DNA of 64,000 nt from Paludibacter sp. 47-17 (GCA_001898935.1 MKVT01000025.1:79300-143299); one strand, 5' to 3'. Shown: positions 8,724 through 18,665, counted from the first letter of the stretch. The notes: generated by a model not told the origin, from the sequence alone. Made by a program: numbers and translations.

Positions 8724-10271
8724 ATGGAATTATTAGATGCGTCGTTAGTCAATTGGTCGAGAGGACAGTTTGCCCTTACCGCCATGTATCACTGGATTTT
8801 TGTGCCGCTCACCCTCGGGTTGGGAGTTATCATGGCCATCATGGAGAGCTTGTACTACAAGACCGGTAAGGAAGAGTGGAAACAGGCCACGAAGTTCTGG
8901 ATGGTTCTTTTTGGAATTAATTTCGCGATCGGGGTGGCTACCGGTATTATCATGGAGTTCCAGTTCGGTACCAACTGGTCGAACTACAGCTGGTTTGTAG
9001 GCGATATATTCGGAGCGCCGCTGGCCATTGAGGGTATGTTGGCCTTCTTTATGGAAGCTACTTTTATTTCGATCATGTTTTTCGGATGGAAGAAGGTAAG
9101 CAAAGGTTTTCACCTTACCGCCACCTGGCTTACGGTGATAGGAGCCACCTTGTCGGCTTTATGGATCCTGGTGGCCAATGCCTGGATGCAGTACCCTACG
9201 GGTATGGAATTTAATCCGGATACTACCCGCAACGAGATGGTCGATTTCTGGAGCATCTTACTTTCGCCGGTTGCAATCAATAAGTTCCTGCACACCGTAT
9301 TCTCGGGATGGGTAATGGGCGCTCTGTTTGTTGTGGGAATCAGCGCCTGGTACCTGTTGCGCAAGCGCGATACCGATTTTGCCCTGAAAAGTATTAAAGT
9401 GGGTGCGATTTTCGGTTTTATTTCGTCTATCCTGATCATCTGGTCGGGCGACGGTTCGGCCTATCATGTAGCTCAGAAACAGCCGATGAAACTGGCTGTA
9501 ATGGAGGGGCTGTACGAAGGAAAGGAAGGAGCCAATATAGTAGCCATGGGCTTACTCAATCCCGAAAAGCGGTACGATAACGACGAAGAAACATTTATCG
9601 TCAAAATGGATGTCCCGGTCCCGAAATTGCTTTCGTTGCTGGGCTACCGCGATGCCGATGCGTTTGTGCCGGGGATTAAAGATATTATCGATGGGTATAC
9701 ACTTTCCGACGGTAAGGTGGTTCCGTCGTTTGCCGAACGGCAGGCAAGCGGAACGCTCGCCATCAATGCCCTGCGCGATTATAAATCGGCCAAGGAAGAT
9801 GGAAACGATTCGCTCGCAGCGGTTAATCTGAAAGTGCTGCGCGATAACTACAGCAATTTCGGTTACGGATACCTCGAAAAACCCGAAGATCTGATTCCGA
9901 ATGTGCCCCTTGTATTTTATTCGTTCCACATCATGGTGGCGCTCGGGATGTTGTTCCTGGTGATTTTCACCCTGGCCTGGTTCTTTATCTGGAAGAAAAA
10001 TATCGAAAAACAAAAATGGTTCCTCTGGATTGCCCTGCTCACCATTCCATTGGGTTACCTGGCTACGCAGTTGGGGTGGGTAGTAGCCGAAGTAGGACGT
10101 CAGCCCTGGACCATTCAGGATATCCTACCCGTGCAGGCAGCTGTTTCGAGTGTTTCCACCGGATCGGTTCAGCTTACGTTCTTCCTGTTCGTGGCATTAT
10201 TTACCGCCCTGCTCATTGCCGAACTTCGCATCATGTGGAAGCAAATCAAAAAAGGCCCTGCAAATCACTAA
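8724..10271 (+). CDS. cydA: Cytochrome bd quinol oxidase subunit I
   Basis: A 515-residue membrane subunit with about nine hydrophobic helices. The N-terminal helix carries the haem-ligand histidine in ALTAMYHWIFVPLT. The GRQPWTIQDILP motif near residue 460 is the conserved block after the Q-loop. The subunit holds haems b558, b595 and d and oxidises quinol while reducing O2 to water with high affinity, so it supports respiration or O2 scavenging at very low oxygen. cydB follows after 26 bp in the same operon. Confidence 0.96.
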   Translation: MELLDASLVNWSRGQFALTAMYHWIFVPLTLGLGVIMAIMESLYYKTGKEEWKQATKFWMVLFGINFAIGVATGIIMEFQFGTNWSNYSWFVGDIFGAPLAIEGMLAFFMEATFISIMFFGWKKVSKGFHLTATWLTVIGATLSALWILVANAWMQYPTGMEFNPDTTRNEMVDFWSILLSPVAINKFLHTVFSGWVMGALFVVGISAWYLLRKRDTDFALKSIKVGAIFGFISSILIIWSGDGSAYHVAQKQPMKLAVMEGLYEGKEGANIVAMGLLNPEKRYDNDEETFIVKMDVPVPKLLSLLGYRDADAFVPGIKDIIDGYTLSDGKVVPSFAERQASGTLAINALRDYKSAKEDGNDSLAAVNLKVLRDNYSNFGYGYLEKPEDLIPNVPLVFYSFHIMVALGMLFLVIFTLAWFFIWKKNIEKQKWFLWIALLTIPLGYLATQLGWVVAEVGRQPWTIQDILPVQAAVSSVSTGSVQLTFFLFVALFTALLIAELRIMWKQIKKGPANH

Positions 10272-10297
10272 TCACTAACCATTAATCACGAAATATT

Positions 10298-11443
10298 ATG
10301 TTCACATACTCATTTTTTCAACACTACTGGTGGTTGATCATCTCTCTGCTGGGAGGTTTACTCGCGTTTTTGCTGTTTATCCAGGGAGGACAATCGATGT
10401 TATTCTCGCTGTCGAAAACCGAGGACGAGAAACGATTATTGGTTAATGTACTGGGTCGTAAATGGGAATTCACCTTTACCACCCTGGTAACGTTCGGCGG
10501 AGCATTCTTTGCATCCTTCCCCCTGTTTTATTCCACCAGTTTCGGAGGCGCCTACTGGGTGTGGATTATCATCTTGTTTGCCTTTATTATTCAGGCTGTT
10601 TCGTACGAGTTTCAGTCGAAACCGGGCAATATTTACGGCAAAACCACCTACCGGTCGATGTTGTTTATCAATGGTGTGCTGGGTTCGTTCCTGATCGGGG
10701 TTGCCGTTGCCACCTTTTTTACAGGGAGCGATTTTACAGTAGGCAAAGGAAATATCACCGACATTGCCTCGCCGGTAATCAGCCGCTGGGGTAGTGCATG
10801 GCACGGACTGGAAGCACTGTTATGTCCCCGCAACTGGTTCCTGGGACTGGCCGTATTCTTCCTGGCCCGCACCAACGCCACGCTTTACTTTATCAACCGC
10901 ATCAGCAACGAAGTCCTCGAAGCGCGTTCGTACAAATACCTGCTCTACAACGCGGTGCCTTTTGTCGTATTCTTCCTGGCTTTTGTGATCTCCATCTTCC
11001 TTTCCGAAGGATTTGCAGTAAACGCGTCGGGCGAAGTATACATGGAAAAATACAAGTATTTCACGAACCTCATCGACATGCCCTTGGTAGGCGTGTTGTT
11101 TCTCCTGGGGGTAGTTGTTGTGCTGGCCGGAATCATTGTGTCGCTCCTCGACAAAAAGTTTAAAAAAGGAATCTGGCTGACCGGTGTGGGTACCGTAGTT
11201 ACCGTTACCATGTTGTTGCTGGTTGCAGGATACAACAATACCGCTTTCTACCCTTCGTCGACCGATCTCCAAAGTTCGCTCACCATCTATAATGCCTCGT
11301 CGAGCGAGTTTACCCTGCGCGCCATGACCTATGCCTCGGCGCTGGTTCCGGTGGTGCTTACCTATATTTTCATCGCCTGGCGAGCCATGGAAAAGAAAAA
11401 AACCGATCTGCAGGATATCAACGACGACAGTCACGCCTATTAA
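10298..11443 (+). CDS. cydB: Cytochrome bd quinol oxidase subunit II
   Basis: A 381-residue integral membrane protein with eight or more hydrophobic helices. The N-terminus (YWWLIISLLGGLLAFLLFIQG) and the WHGLEALLCPRNW segment fit CydB. It pairs with CydA in the cytoplasmic membrane and stabilises the haem centres. The gene ends 32 bp before a very long hairpin that probably ends the cydAB transcript. No cydX-like small frame is obvious directly downstream. Confidence 0.95.
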   Translation: MFTYSFFQHYWWLIISLLGGLLAFLLFIQGGQSMLFSLSKTEDEKRLLVNVLGRKWEFTFTTLVTFGGAFFASFPLFYSTSFGGAYWVWIIILFAFIIQAVSYEFQSKPGNIYGKTTYRSMLFINGVLGSFLIGVAVATFFTGSDFTVGKGNITDIASPVISRWGSAWHGLEALLCPRNWFLGLAVFFLARTNATLYFINRISNEVLEARSYKYLLYNAVPFVVFFLAFVISIFLSEGFAVNASGEVYMEKYKYFTNLIDMPLVGVLFLLGVVVVLAGIIVSLLDKKFKKGIWLTGVGTVVTVTMLLLVAGYNNTAFYPSSTDLQSSLTIYNASSSEFTLRAMTYASALVPVVLTYIFIAWRAMEKKKTDLQDINDDSHAY

Positions 11444-11475
11444 AGCCGGAAATATTGTTCACGAGGATGGTCGAT

Positions 11476-11545
11476 CCGACAACAGAAGCGACTTCTCCGG
11501 CAGCATGTAAATGCCGGAGAAGTCGTTTCTGTTGTCGGGTCATGC
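11476..11545 (+). terminator. Long 27-bp hairpin terminator after cydB
   Basis: The arm at 11476-11502 pairs with 11512-11538 over 27 positions with a single G-T wobble (11488/11526) and a 9-nt loop. A T6 run follows at about 11550. The stem is much longer than a usual intrinsic terminator. Confidence 0.75.
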
Positions 11546-11619
11546 AACATTTTTTACCTGCCGTACATCTGTGGGATGTTTTACTTACAGTTTAATTTTA
11601 AGTTATTATGAATATACGT

Positions 11620-12378
11620 ATGAAAACCTTGAAACAAGTTTTGATGGTAACCCTGCTGGGAGGGGTGCTTACTGCGTGCAGCAGTTTTGAAGATGATGGT
11701 TATTCGCTCGACAAGTTCTGGGTCGATATTGCTACGGTCGCTAATCCGGATCAGAAAAATGTGTTTTTTCTGCAGCTCGACGATAGCACGCTGATGTGGA
11801 CGGCTGCCTCGGCCATTCACAATTATAAACCGAAAGATGGTCAGAGGGTAATTGCCAATTACACGCTTCTTGCCGATAAACGGCCAACAGGCATGTACGA
11901 TTACGACATACGGTTGAACGATGTGTATGAAGTGCTCACCAAGCCCATCTTCAATATTACACCGGCTACGCAGGACAGTATAGGTAACGACTCGGTCGAA
12001 ATTACCGACAGCTGGATCGGCAGTAAGTACCTCAACATCGAGTTCGCGTATTATGGATACGATAAAATGCACTACATCAACCTGGTGAGAGATCAGTCGA
12101 AAACCTATTCCGACGGTAAGGTGCACCTGGAATTCCGCCACAATTCGCGGGGCGATGCCGAAAGGTACCGCCGCTACGGGATCGTGTCGTTTGACATCAG
12201 TTCGCTCATCGATCCTGCACGCGAGTCGGTGCCTCTGGTAATTCATGTAAACAAACCCCATCAGGCTGCCGAACAACTGATCGAACTCACGTTCCGTTAC
12301 AAAAATCAGCAGGCCGCTGCTGCGCGATCGGTTACCGACGAAAAAATGCATAACTATCAATTGTCCGAATTCAATTAA
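11620..12378 (+). CDS. NigD-like lipoprotein
   Basis: About 252 residues from the ATG at 11620 (an in-frame ATG at 11608 adds four residues). Signal peptide MKTLKQVLMVTLLGGVLTAC with lipobox LTAC. The mature start FEDDGYSLDKFWVDIATV and a beta-rich body match the NigD-like family of Bacteroidota envelope lipoproteins, named from Bacteroides bacteriocin-associated genes. The molecular function is unknown. It lies between cydAB and the haem locus and is separated from the latter by its own promoter. Confidence 0.8.
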   Translation: MKTLKQVLMVTLLGGVLTACSSFEDDGYSLDKFWVDIATVANPDQKNVFFLQLDDSTLMWTAASAIHNYKPKDGQRVIANYTLLADKRPTGMYDYDIRLNDVYEVLTKPIFNITPATQDSIGNDSVEITDSWIGSKYLNIEFAYYGYDKMHYINLVRDQSKTYSDGKVHLEFRHNSRGDAERYRRYGIVSFDISSLIDPARESVPLVIHVNKPHQAAEQLIELTFRYKNQQAAAARSVTDEKMHNYQLSEFN

Positions 12379-12465
12379 GCGGATCGATGGGGTGAAATTC
12401 AGAAATCGCTGCCCTTGATGCCGAAAAAATACCGGAAATTGCGGTGAATTATAGAAAAATTTCCT

Positions 12466-12487
12466 TACTTTTGTAACATTTGTTACA
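12466..12487 (+). promoter_or_regulatory. Haem/porphyrin locus promoter with palindromic operator
   Basis: A -7 box TACTTTTG (12466-12473) overlaps a perfect 16-bp palindrome, TGTAACATTTGTTACA (12472-12487). The palindrome covers the expected start of transcription, so a bound repressor would block the promoter. The regulator is unknown; haem, iron or oxygen sensors are plausible given the downstream genes. Confidence 0.65.
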
Positions 12488-12495
12488 CTTGAGGC

Positions 12496-12537
12496 GAAAA
12501 TGCCTGTCAGTTGACAAAACCGACAGGCGTTTTCTAT
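12496..12537 (+). promoter_or_regulatory. 5' leader hairpin of the haem locus, possible attenuator
   Basis: The arm at 12496-12508 (GAAAATGCCTGTC) pairs with 12522-12534 (GACAGGCGTTTTC) over 13 positions with one T-G wobble and a 13-nt loop. The GC core GCCTGTC/GACAGGC is followed by GTTTTCT, so the structure could terminate transcription in the leader before the ATG at 12560. Confidence 0.5.
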
Positions 12538-12559
12538 ATCACAACATGCGATTGTTTGT

Positions 12560-14665
12560 ATGAAGAAATATTGTTTAATGCTGATGCTGGTGTCGTTCCT
12601 GCTGCACACAGCAACTGCGCTCCCTACGGGTGCGACCTCCAACTCCGCGCTCGATCCGATCGATAAAACGGTGCACGATGAAGTGAATTTACGCGAAGTG
12701 GAAATAAACGCATCCCGTACTCAGACACGATTAAAGGATATGCCCGCTTCGGTGACCGTGGTGGCTGCCAATGCGCTCGAAAAAAATGAAATAGCGACAC
12801 TCAACAATGTAAGCGCGTTGATTCCTAATCTTTTTATGCCCGACTACGGAACTAAACTTACTTCGCCCATTTATATCCGGGGGATAGGTTCGCGTATTAA
12901 TTCGCCTTCGGTGGGCATGTATGTCGATAATGTGCCTTATTTCGAAAAATCGTCGTTCGATTTCGATTTTTTTGATGTGCAGAAAATTGAGGTGTTACGC
13001 GGACCGCAGGGGACTTTGTTTGGCCGTAACAGTATGGGAGGGGTGATTACGGTCACTTCCCGCTCACCGTTCGATGTACAGGGTACGCATGTGCAACTGA
13101 GCGGAGGAACCTACGGGATGTATAAGATGAACGTAGGGCATTACAATACCCTCAGCGATAAAGTGGGATATAGTATTTCGGCAAATTACCTGAGCCAGGA
13201 TGGTTTTCACACCAATGTCACCCGGGGCGAACAAGCCGATTCGTTACGTTCGCTGGGGCTTCGTTTCAAACTCAATTTCAGGTTTTCCGACCAGTGGAAG
13301 CTCGATCTGACCAGCTCGTTCGAGAAAAGCGACCAGAGCGGCTACCCCTATGCTCCCTTCAATAAAACCGAAGGAACGATAGGCGATATTGAATACGACG
13401 AAAAAAGCGGATACGAACGATTTTTATTTTCCAATGCGGCACATTTGAAATACTCGGCACCTGGCTGGTCGATGACCAATACCCTTTCGTACCAGCTGCT
13501 CGACGACGATCAGCAAATCGACCAGGATTTTGGAAAGGCAACGGTATATTTTGCCGGACAGCTTCAGAAACAACACAATATTGCCAACGAACTCATTTTT
13601 CAATCGCAGGGAGAGCAACGTTACACCTGGCTCACGGGTTTGTTCCTGTTCGGGCAATCGGGTAAAAATACCGTGGCGGTCGACGACTACAACAATAAAC
13701 TCTGGTACCGGAAAGACTACCTGCCCCAGACGCAGGGAGCCGCTGTGTTTCATCAGTCGAGCTATCAATTGCTCCCTAAGCTTACCCTCACCGGCGGCAT
13801 CCGTTTCGATTACGAACGCACCAGCATGGGTTACCAGTACCAGGGAACCCGCGCCGGTTCGCATCTTGTGCCGGTCGACACGGTGTATCCGTCGTTGAGC
13901 GATCAGGTAATCCTACCTAAAATTGCACTTTCGTACGAGCTCACTCCCGATATTCATGCCTATGCTTCGTACTCGTCGGGATACAAACCCGGAGGATTCA
14001 ACAGTACGTTCGAATTGCCCGAGCACCTGATGTTCAAAAAAGAACAAAGTTACAACTACGAAGTAGGAGTAAAAACCGCTTTCCTTTCCTACTTGTTTGC
14101 CGATGTGTCGCTGTTTTATACCGACCTCGTCAATCAGCAAATATACCGCACCGTGCCCAGCGGCCGGGGTTCGTACCTCGATAATTCGGGCTTGTCGAAC
14201 AATAAAGGATTTGAAGTAATGCTCCAGAACAGTGCCTTTCATGGTTTCGAAGCTGCGGTTGCCTATGGATACACCCATTCCGAAATACTGGAATATGTAC
14301 AGAGCGCTACCCTGAATTACAACAATAAGTTTACTCCCTATATTCCCCGGCATACGCTTTCGGTACAAGCTACTCAGACTTTCCGGCTCGAAAATGCCCG
14401 TTGGCTCGATAGAATTCGGGTGAACGCAGTATATAACCAGACCGGCGAATTGTACTGGAACCTTTCCAATACCCTGAAAGAAGAAACCTACGGCCTGCTG
14501 AATGCAAAAGTGAGCTTTACAAAAGGCGATCTTCAACTCGATGTGTGGGGAAAAAATGTATTGAACACGCGCTACCGTGCCTTTATCTTCGAATCGGGTC
14601 CTTCGGCTTTTGCACAGGCCGGACGGCCGATGCAGCTGGGGGCTAATATCTCGTATAAATGGTAA
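12560..14665 (+). CDS. TonB-dependent receptor of the haem/porphyrin locus
   Basis: A 701-residue outer-membrane receptor with signal peptide (about 1-20), a TonB-box-like start (LREVEINASRTQTRL), a plug (about 60-180, IYIRGIGSRINSPSVGMYVD and FDVQKIEVLRGPQGTLFGRN) and a long beta-barrel ending SYKW. It overlaps the MFS gene by 7 bp and leads a run of late haem genes. By position I infer that it imports a porphyrin, haem or tetrapyrrole precursor; no HmuR-type FRAP/NPDL haem motif was spotted. A siderophore receptor is the alternative. Confidence 0.85.
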   Translation: MKKYCLMLMLVSFLLHTATALPTGATSNSALDPIDKTVHDEVNLREVEINASRTQTRLKDMPASVTVVAANALEKNEIATLNNVSALIPNLFMPDYGTKLTSPIYIRGIGSRINSPSVGMYVDNVPYFEKSSFDFDFFDVQKIEVLRGPQGTLFGRNSMGGVITVTSRSPFDVQGTHVQLSGGTYGMYKMNVGHYNTLSDKVGYSISANYLSQDGFHTNVTRGEQADSLRSLGLRFKLNFRFSDQWKLDLTSSFEKSDQSGYPYAPFNKTEGTIGDIEYDEKSGYERFLFSNAAHLKYSAPGWSMTNTLSYQLLDDDQQIDQDFGKATVYFAGQLQKQHNIANELIFQSQGEQRYTWLTGLFLFGQSGKNTVAVDDYNNKLWYRKDYLPQTQGAAVFHQSSYQLLPKLTLTGGIRFDYERTSMGYQYQGTRAGSHLVPVDTVYPSLSDQVILPKIALSYELTPDIHAYASYSSGYKPGGFNSTFELPEHLMFKKEQSYNYEVGVKTAFLSYLFADVSLFYTDLVNQQIYRTVPSGRGSYLDNSGLSNNKGFEVMLQNSAFHGFEAAVAYGYTHSEILEYVQSATLNYNNKFTPYIPRHTLSVQATQTFRLENARWLDRIRVNAVYNQTGELYWNLSNTLKEETYGLLNAKVSFTKGDLQLDVWGKNVLNTRYRAFIFESGPSAFAQAGRPMQLGANISYKW

Positions 14666-15873
14666 GCTCTAAGTGGAAATTTCCGACGCTGTTCAGTTTG
14701 TATATTGCACAGTCGATACCGATGAGTTTTTTCTCGACGGTGGTACCGGTTATTATGCGTCAGGAACAATATTCGCTCGAATCGATCGGACTGTTGCAAT
14801 TAATAAAGCTACCCTGGATATTCAAGTTTTTGTGGGCTCCGCTGGTGGATAACACGGCCACCGGCCGGCGCCAGGTGCGGCGATGGATCATCTTGTCGGA
14901 GTTGTTCTATGCGGTGGTGATCCTCACCATCAGCCTGTTCAGTCTCAAAACCGATTTCACCCTCATCATCGTCCTGATGCTGCTGGCGTTCATCGCTTCG
15001 GCCACACAGGACATTGCCACCGATATTTTTGCCATCCGGGTGCTGAGTGCCTCCGAAAAGGCCATCGGTAATGGTATTCAGTCGTCGGGCAGTTTTATCG
15101 GCAGTTTGTTTGGAACCGGAGTATTGTTGCTGGCTTATCATTACCTGGGTTGGCAATGGCTGTTGTGGATCCTGGCTTGTTTCGTAGTGTTTGCCATCGT
15201 TCCCTTGTTTGTATATAAACCCGATATCTCGTTGCCGGCCGCACAAAAAGTGCGGGTGAAGCCCTGGGATATCTTCCGGTTTTTTGCTGTTAAAAGCAAC
15301 CTGAAACGCCTTCCGTTGTTGATGTTGTACTATTCGGGGCTCATCGGTATTCTGGCCATGCTCAAACCGTATATGGTCGATCTGGGCTATTCGGTGAAAG
15401 ATATCGGTTTTATGTCGGGCATTGTAGGTACTTCCACGGCAGCACTCATGTCGTTCGGAGGCGGATTTATTATCCGGAAAATAGGACGTACCATAGCGCT
15501 GTATTCCTTCGCCCTTATCAATGTGCTCACGGGGCTCTATTTTTACGTGATGACGATGTCGGTACCCTCGGTTACCGCACTTTATATTGGAATTATCCTT
15601 TTATGGGCTTCTTATGGCCTGTCGTCGGTAATTATTTACACCACCTCCATGGATGCCGTGCGCGAGCACTCGGCAGGCACCGACTTTACCGTACAGATTG
15701 TGATTACACACCTGAGTTCGATGCTTATTGCCGTTTTCAGCGGTAAACTGGGCGATCTCATCGGATATCACCAGTTGTTCGGAGTGGAGGCACTGATGTC
15801 GGCACTTTCGATCTTGATTTTATTTTTTGCTTACCCCATTCGTTTCAACACATGGAAATCTCCCAGGAATTAA
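14659..15873 (+). CDS. MFS transporter of AmpG/FptX type
   Basis: A 404-residue inner-membrane transporter with about twelve hydrophobic segments. The N-terminal block SLYIAQSIPMSFFSTVVP and the KFLWAPLVDN motif resemble the AmpG (muropeptide) and RhtX/FptX (siderophore) branches of the major facilitator family. It begins inside the receptor gene and ends 22 bp inside hemN, so translation is probably coupled. Placed between a TonB receptor and haem synthesis genes, it is a candidate for carrying the same tetrapyrrole across the inner membrane. This substrate is inference. Confidence 0.8.
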   Translation: MVSSKWKFPTLFSLYIAQSIPMSFFSTVVPVIMRQEQYSLESIGLLQLIKLPWIFKFLWAPLVDNTATGRRQVRRWIILSELFYAVVILTISLFSLKTDFTLIIVLMLLAFIASATQDIATDIFAIRVLSASEKAIGNGIQSSGSFIGSLFGTGVLLLAYHYLGWQWLLWILACFVVFAIVPLFVYKPDISLPAAQKVRVKPWDIFRFFAVKSNLKRLPLLMLYYSGLIGILAMLKPYMVDLGYSVKDIGFMSGIVGTSTAALMSFGGGFIIRKIGRTIALYSFALINVLTGLYFYVMTMSVPSVTALYIGIILLWASYGLSSVIIYTTSMDAVREHSAGTDFTVQIVITHLSSMLIAVFSGKLGDLIGYHQLFGVEALMSALSILILFFAYPIRFNTWKSPRN

Positions 15874-17231
15874 TTCATAAATACAATATCGCGGTTCCCC
15901 GTTACACCAGTTATCCGCCTGCCAATCATTTTCAGGACAATTTTGAAGTCGCTGAAGCAGTAAGGCTTATCGGGGAATCGAACCAGGGTTCGCCCTCCAA
16001 CATCGCTGTCTATATCCACATTCCGTTTTGTACGAAAATTTGTTTTTACTGCGGATGCAATACCACCCTCATGAAACAGGAAGCAACGGTGGCAGCCTAT
16101 ATTGAATCGGTGAAACAGGAAATAAGGATGGTGGCCGCACGCCTCGACCGCAAGCGCAGGGTGTCGCAGATTCATTACGGGGGCGGTACGCCCAACAGCA
16201 TCGATGTGCGATATCTCGAAGAGCTCAATCAACTCATTTTCGACCTGTTCGAGTTTATTCCCCAGCCCGAGATCGCCATTGAATGTCATCCGGCCCACCT
16301 CAGCGAACTTTACCTGCAACGCCTGCTGAATGCGCGTTTCAACCGCTTCAGCATAGGAGTTCAGGATTTCAATACCGAAGTACTCGATACCGTCAACCGG
16401 GCGCAGGCGGCCATGCCGGTTGCCGATATCGTCCGGTTTCTGAAGGAAGCCAACCCGTCGATTTCGGTCAACCTCGACTTTATTTATGGTCTGCCGGGTC
16501 AGAATGTAGCCGGTTTTACCGAAACAATGACCAAAGCCATTGCTATTCGTCCCGACCGGTTGGTTACTTTTTCGTATGCCCACGTTCCCTGGCTGAAAAA
16601 GCACCAGCAGGTGCTTGAAAAGCGCGGATTACCTGGGTCCGAAGAAAAAATGGATCTGTTTATGGCTTCGCGCCGATTGCTTGTGGAGGCCGGATACGAA
16701 CCCATCGGGCTCGACCATTACGTGTTGCCGGGCGACGAATTGAATGTGGCCCTGCAAAACCACCAGCTTCACCGTAATTTTCAGGGCTATTGTACCCGCC
16801 GGACCACCGGCCAGGTATATGCCTTTGGCGTATCGTCGATCTCGCAACTCGAACGAGGCTATCTTCAGAATGTAAAAGATATTTCGGTGTACATGCAATC
16901 GGTGGCCAACGGACAGCTTCCGGTGGAGAAAGGATTGGCTCTTACCGCCGATCAATTGATTATCCGGGCGGTGATCGAACAGCTGATGTGTAATAAAAAA
17001 CTCGATATTCCATCATTTTGCGAATGTTATGGGATGGATAACGAAGCGTTTGTGACCATTACCGGCTTCGAGGAGTCCCGTCTCGACGAAATGATTGCCG
17101 ACGGACTGGTTCATTTCCGGGATGGAATATTAGAAATTACCGGCTCCGGTTCGTTTTTTATTCGTAATATTGCCTGCGTTTTCGATCCGGCTTATCTGGC
17201 ACAGACGAGGAAGTATTCGCAGTCGGTTTAA
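15852..17231 (+). CDS. hemN: Oxygen-independent coproporphyrinogen III oxidase (radical SAM)
   Basis: A 459-residue radical SAM enzyme. It carries the [4Fe-4S] motif CTKICFYC (Cys60, Cys64, Cys67) followed by Cys69, as in true HemN. The N-terminal PRYTSYPPANHF segment and the later YGLPGQ and FYCG blocks match HemN rather than the HemW chaperone. It decarboxylates coproporphyrinogen III to protoporphyrinogen IX without oxygen. The start overlaps the transporter by 22 bp. Together with the next two genes it completes the last three steps of protohaem synthesis. Confidence 0.93.
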   Translation: MEISQELIHKYNIAVPRYTSYPPANHFQDNFEVAEAVRLIGESNQGSPSNIAVYIHIPFCTKICFYCGCNTTLMKQEATVAAYIESVKQEIRMVAARLDRKRRVSQIHYGGGTPNSIDVRYLEELNQLIFDLFEFIPQPEIAIECHPAHLSELYLQRLLNARFNRFSIGVQDFNTEVLDTVNRAQAAMPVADIVRFLKEANPSISVNLDFIYGLPGQNVAGFTETMTKAIAIRPDRLVTFSYAHVPWLKKHQQVLEKRGLPGSEEKMDLFMASRRLLVEAGYEPIGLDHYVLPGDELNVALQNHQLHRNFQGYCTRRTTGQVYAFGVSSISQLERGYLQNVKDISVYMQSVANGQLPVEKGLALTADQLIIRAVIEQLMCNKKLDIPSFCECYGMDNEAFVTITGFEESRLDEMIADGLVHFRDGILEITGSGSFFIRNIACVFDPAYLAQTRKYSQSV

Positions 17232-17243
17232 TACCTGTTTTTT

Positions 17244-18665
17244 ATGAACAACGAAATGTACGATACCATCATTCTTGGTGCAGGGCTTACCGGCCTCACC
17301 ATTGCCCATTACCTGCGCAAGTCGGGTCGCCGGGTGCTGGTGCTCGAAAAAGGCGAGCGGCCGGGCGGAGTCATTCAGACCTGTTCCGAAAATGGATTTG
17401 TTTTCGAAGCCGGACCCAATACGGGAGTCATTTCGTCGGTTGAACTGGTACGGTTGATGGACGAATTGGGCTTGCAGTTCGAAGTGCCGCACCAATTTGC
17501 CAATGCCCGCTGGATCTGGAAAAAACGCCGCTGGGAACCGCTTCCTTCGGGACTGTTGTCGGCCATCCGGACTCCTTTATTCACGTTGACGGATAAATTC
17601 AGGATTCTGCTGGAGCCTTTCAGAGCGAAAGGTACCAACCCCGACGAAACCCTGGCCCAGCTGGTGGTTCGCCGTATGGGACGCAGTTTTCTTAATTATG
17701 CTGTCGATCCGTTTATTTCGGGCATTTACGCCGGCGATCCGGCACAATTGGTTACCCGTTATGCCATGCCGAAATTATATGCCCTGGAGCAGAATTACGG
17801 TAGTTTTATCAAAGGTTCCATCGCCAAAGCCCGTCGGCCCAAGCCGGCCGAAGAAAAAAGGGTGACCCGGCAGGTGTTTTCGGTCGAAGGGGGACTGTCG
17901 CGACTCACCGGCGCCCTGGTAGCTTCGGTGGGAGCGGAGAATATACGTTGCAATTGCGGTAAGGTGCAGGTGGAAGAAGTGGAAACGGGACGATACCGCA
18001 TTCATCTTTCTGAATCAGATTCCCGGCAAACAGCCCGGCCCGACGATTCGGCAGGTACTGCCGGTTACGCATTGCTGACCCGCACCCTTGTCACAACCTT
18101 TGGAGGCCCTTCACTGCTCGATACCTTGCCTTTTATAAAGGAGGTTGAAAAAGAAAATTTAGGTGCGTTGCGCTATGCAAAAGTGGTGCAGGTGGCTGCA
18201 GGCTACAGTAAGTGGGACGGAGTGCCTGTACGGGCATTCGGCGGACTGGTGCCCACCTGCGAACGAAAAGATATTCTGGGAATTTTGTTTCCTTCGGCCC
18301 TGTTTGCCCACCGGGCGCCCGGCGATGGTGCTTTGATGTCGGTGTTCATGGGCGGAATTAAGCGGCCCGATATTTTTGAGCTCAGCGATGAACAACTGAA
18401 GGCTGTAGCTGTTCAACATATCCGGGAGATGATGCAGGCCAGGCGCGATCCTGATTTGCTCAGGGTATACCGTTATCCTCAGGCCATACCGCAGTACGAT
18501 GCAACGAGCAGCCGGCGGTTGAAGACCATTACCGATCTTCAGTTCCGGTATCCGGGGCTGCTGCTGGCGGGAAATATACGCGATGGCATCGGTATGTCCG
18601 ACCGGGTGAAACAGGGTGCAGCCGTGGCACGGCAGATCGGCGAATACCTGGAGGTAACCGTTTGA
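17244..18665 (+). CDS. Protoporphyrinogen oxidase, HemY/PPOX family
   Basis: A 473-residue FAD enzyme with a dinucleotide motif GAGLTGLTIA at about residues 12-21 and the following VLEKGERPGGVIQT block. The C-terminal GNIRDGIGMSDRVKQG segment is the second FAD-contact region of the family. It oxidises protoporphyrinogen IX to protoporphyrin IX. It begins 12 bp after hemN and lies before hemH, giving the order of the pathway. Family members are called HemG or HemY in different genomes, so I leave the symbol empty. Confidence 0.9.
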   Translation: MNNEMYDTIILGAGLTGLTIAHYLRKSGRRVLVLEKGERPGGVIQTCSENGFVFEAGPNTGVISSVELVRLMDELGLQFEVPHQFANARWIWKKRRWEPLPSGLLSAIRTPLFTLTDKFRILLEPFRAKGTNPDETLAQLVVRRMGRSFLNYAVDPFISGIYAGDPAQLVTRYAMPKLYALEQNYGSFIKGSIAKARRPKPAEEKRVTRQVFSVEGGLSRLTGALVASVGAENIRCNCGKVQVEEVETGRYRIHLSESDSRQTARPDDSAGTAGYALLTRTLVTTFGGPSLLDTLPFIKEVEKENLGALRYAKVVQVAAGYSKWDGVPVRAFGGLVPTCERKDILGILFPSALFAHRAPGDGALMSVFMGGIKRPDIFELSDEQLKAVAVQHIREMMQARRDPDLLRVYRYPQAIPQYDATSSRRLKTITDLQFRYPGLLLAGNIRDGIGMSDRVKQGAAVARQIGEYLEVTV

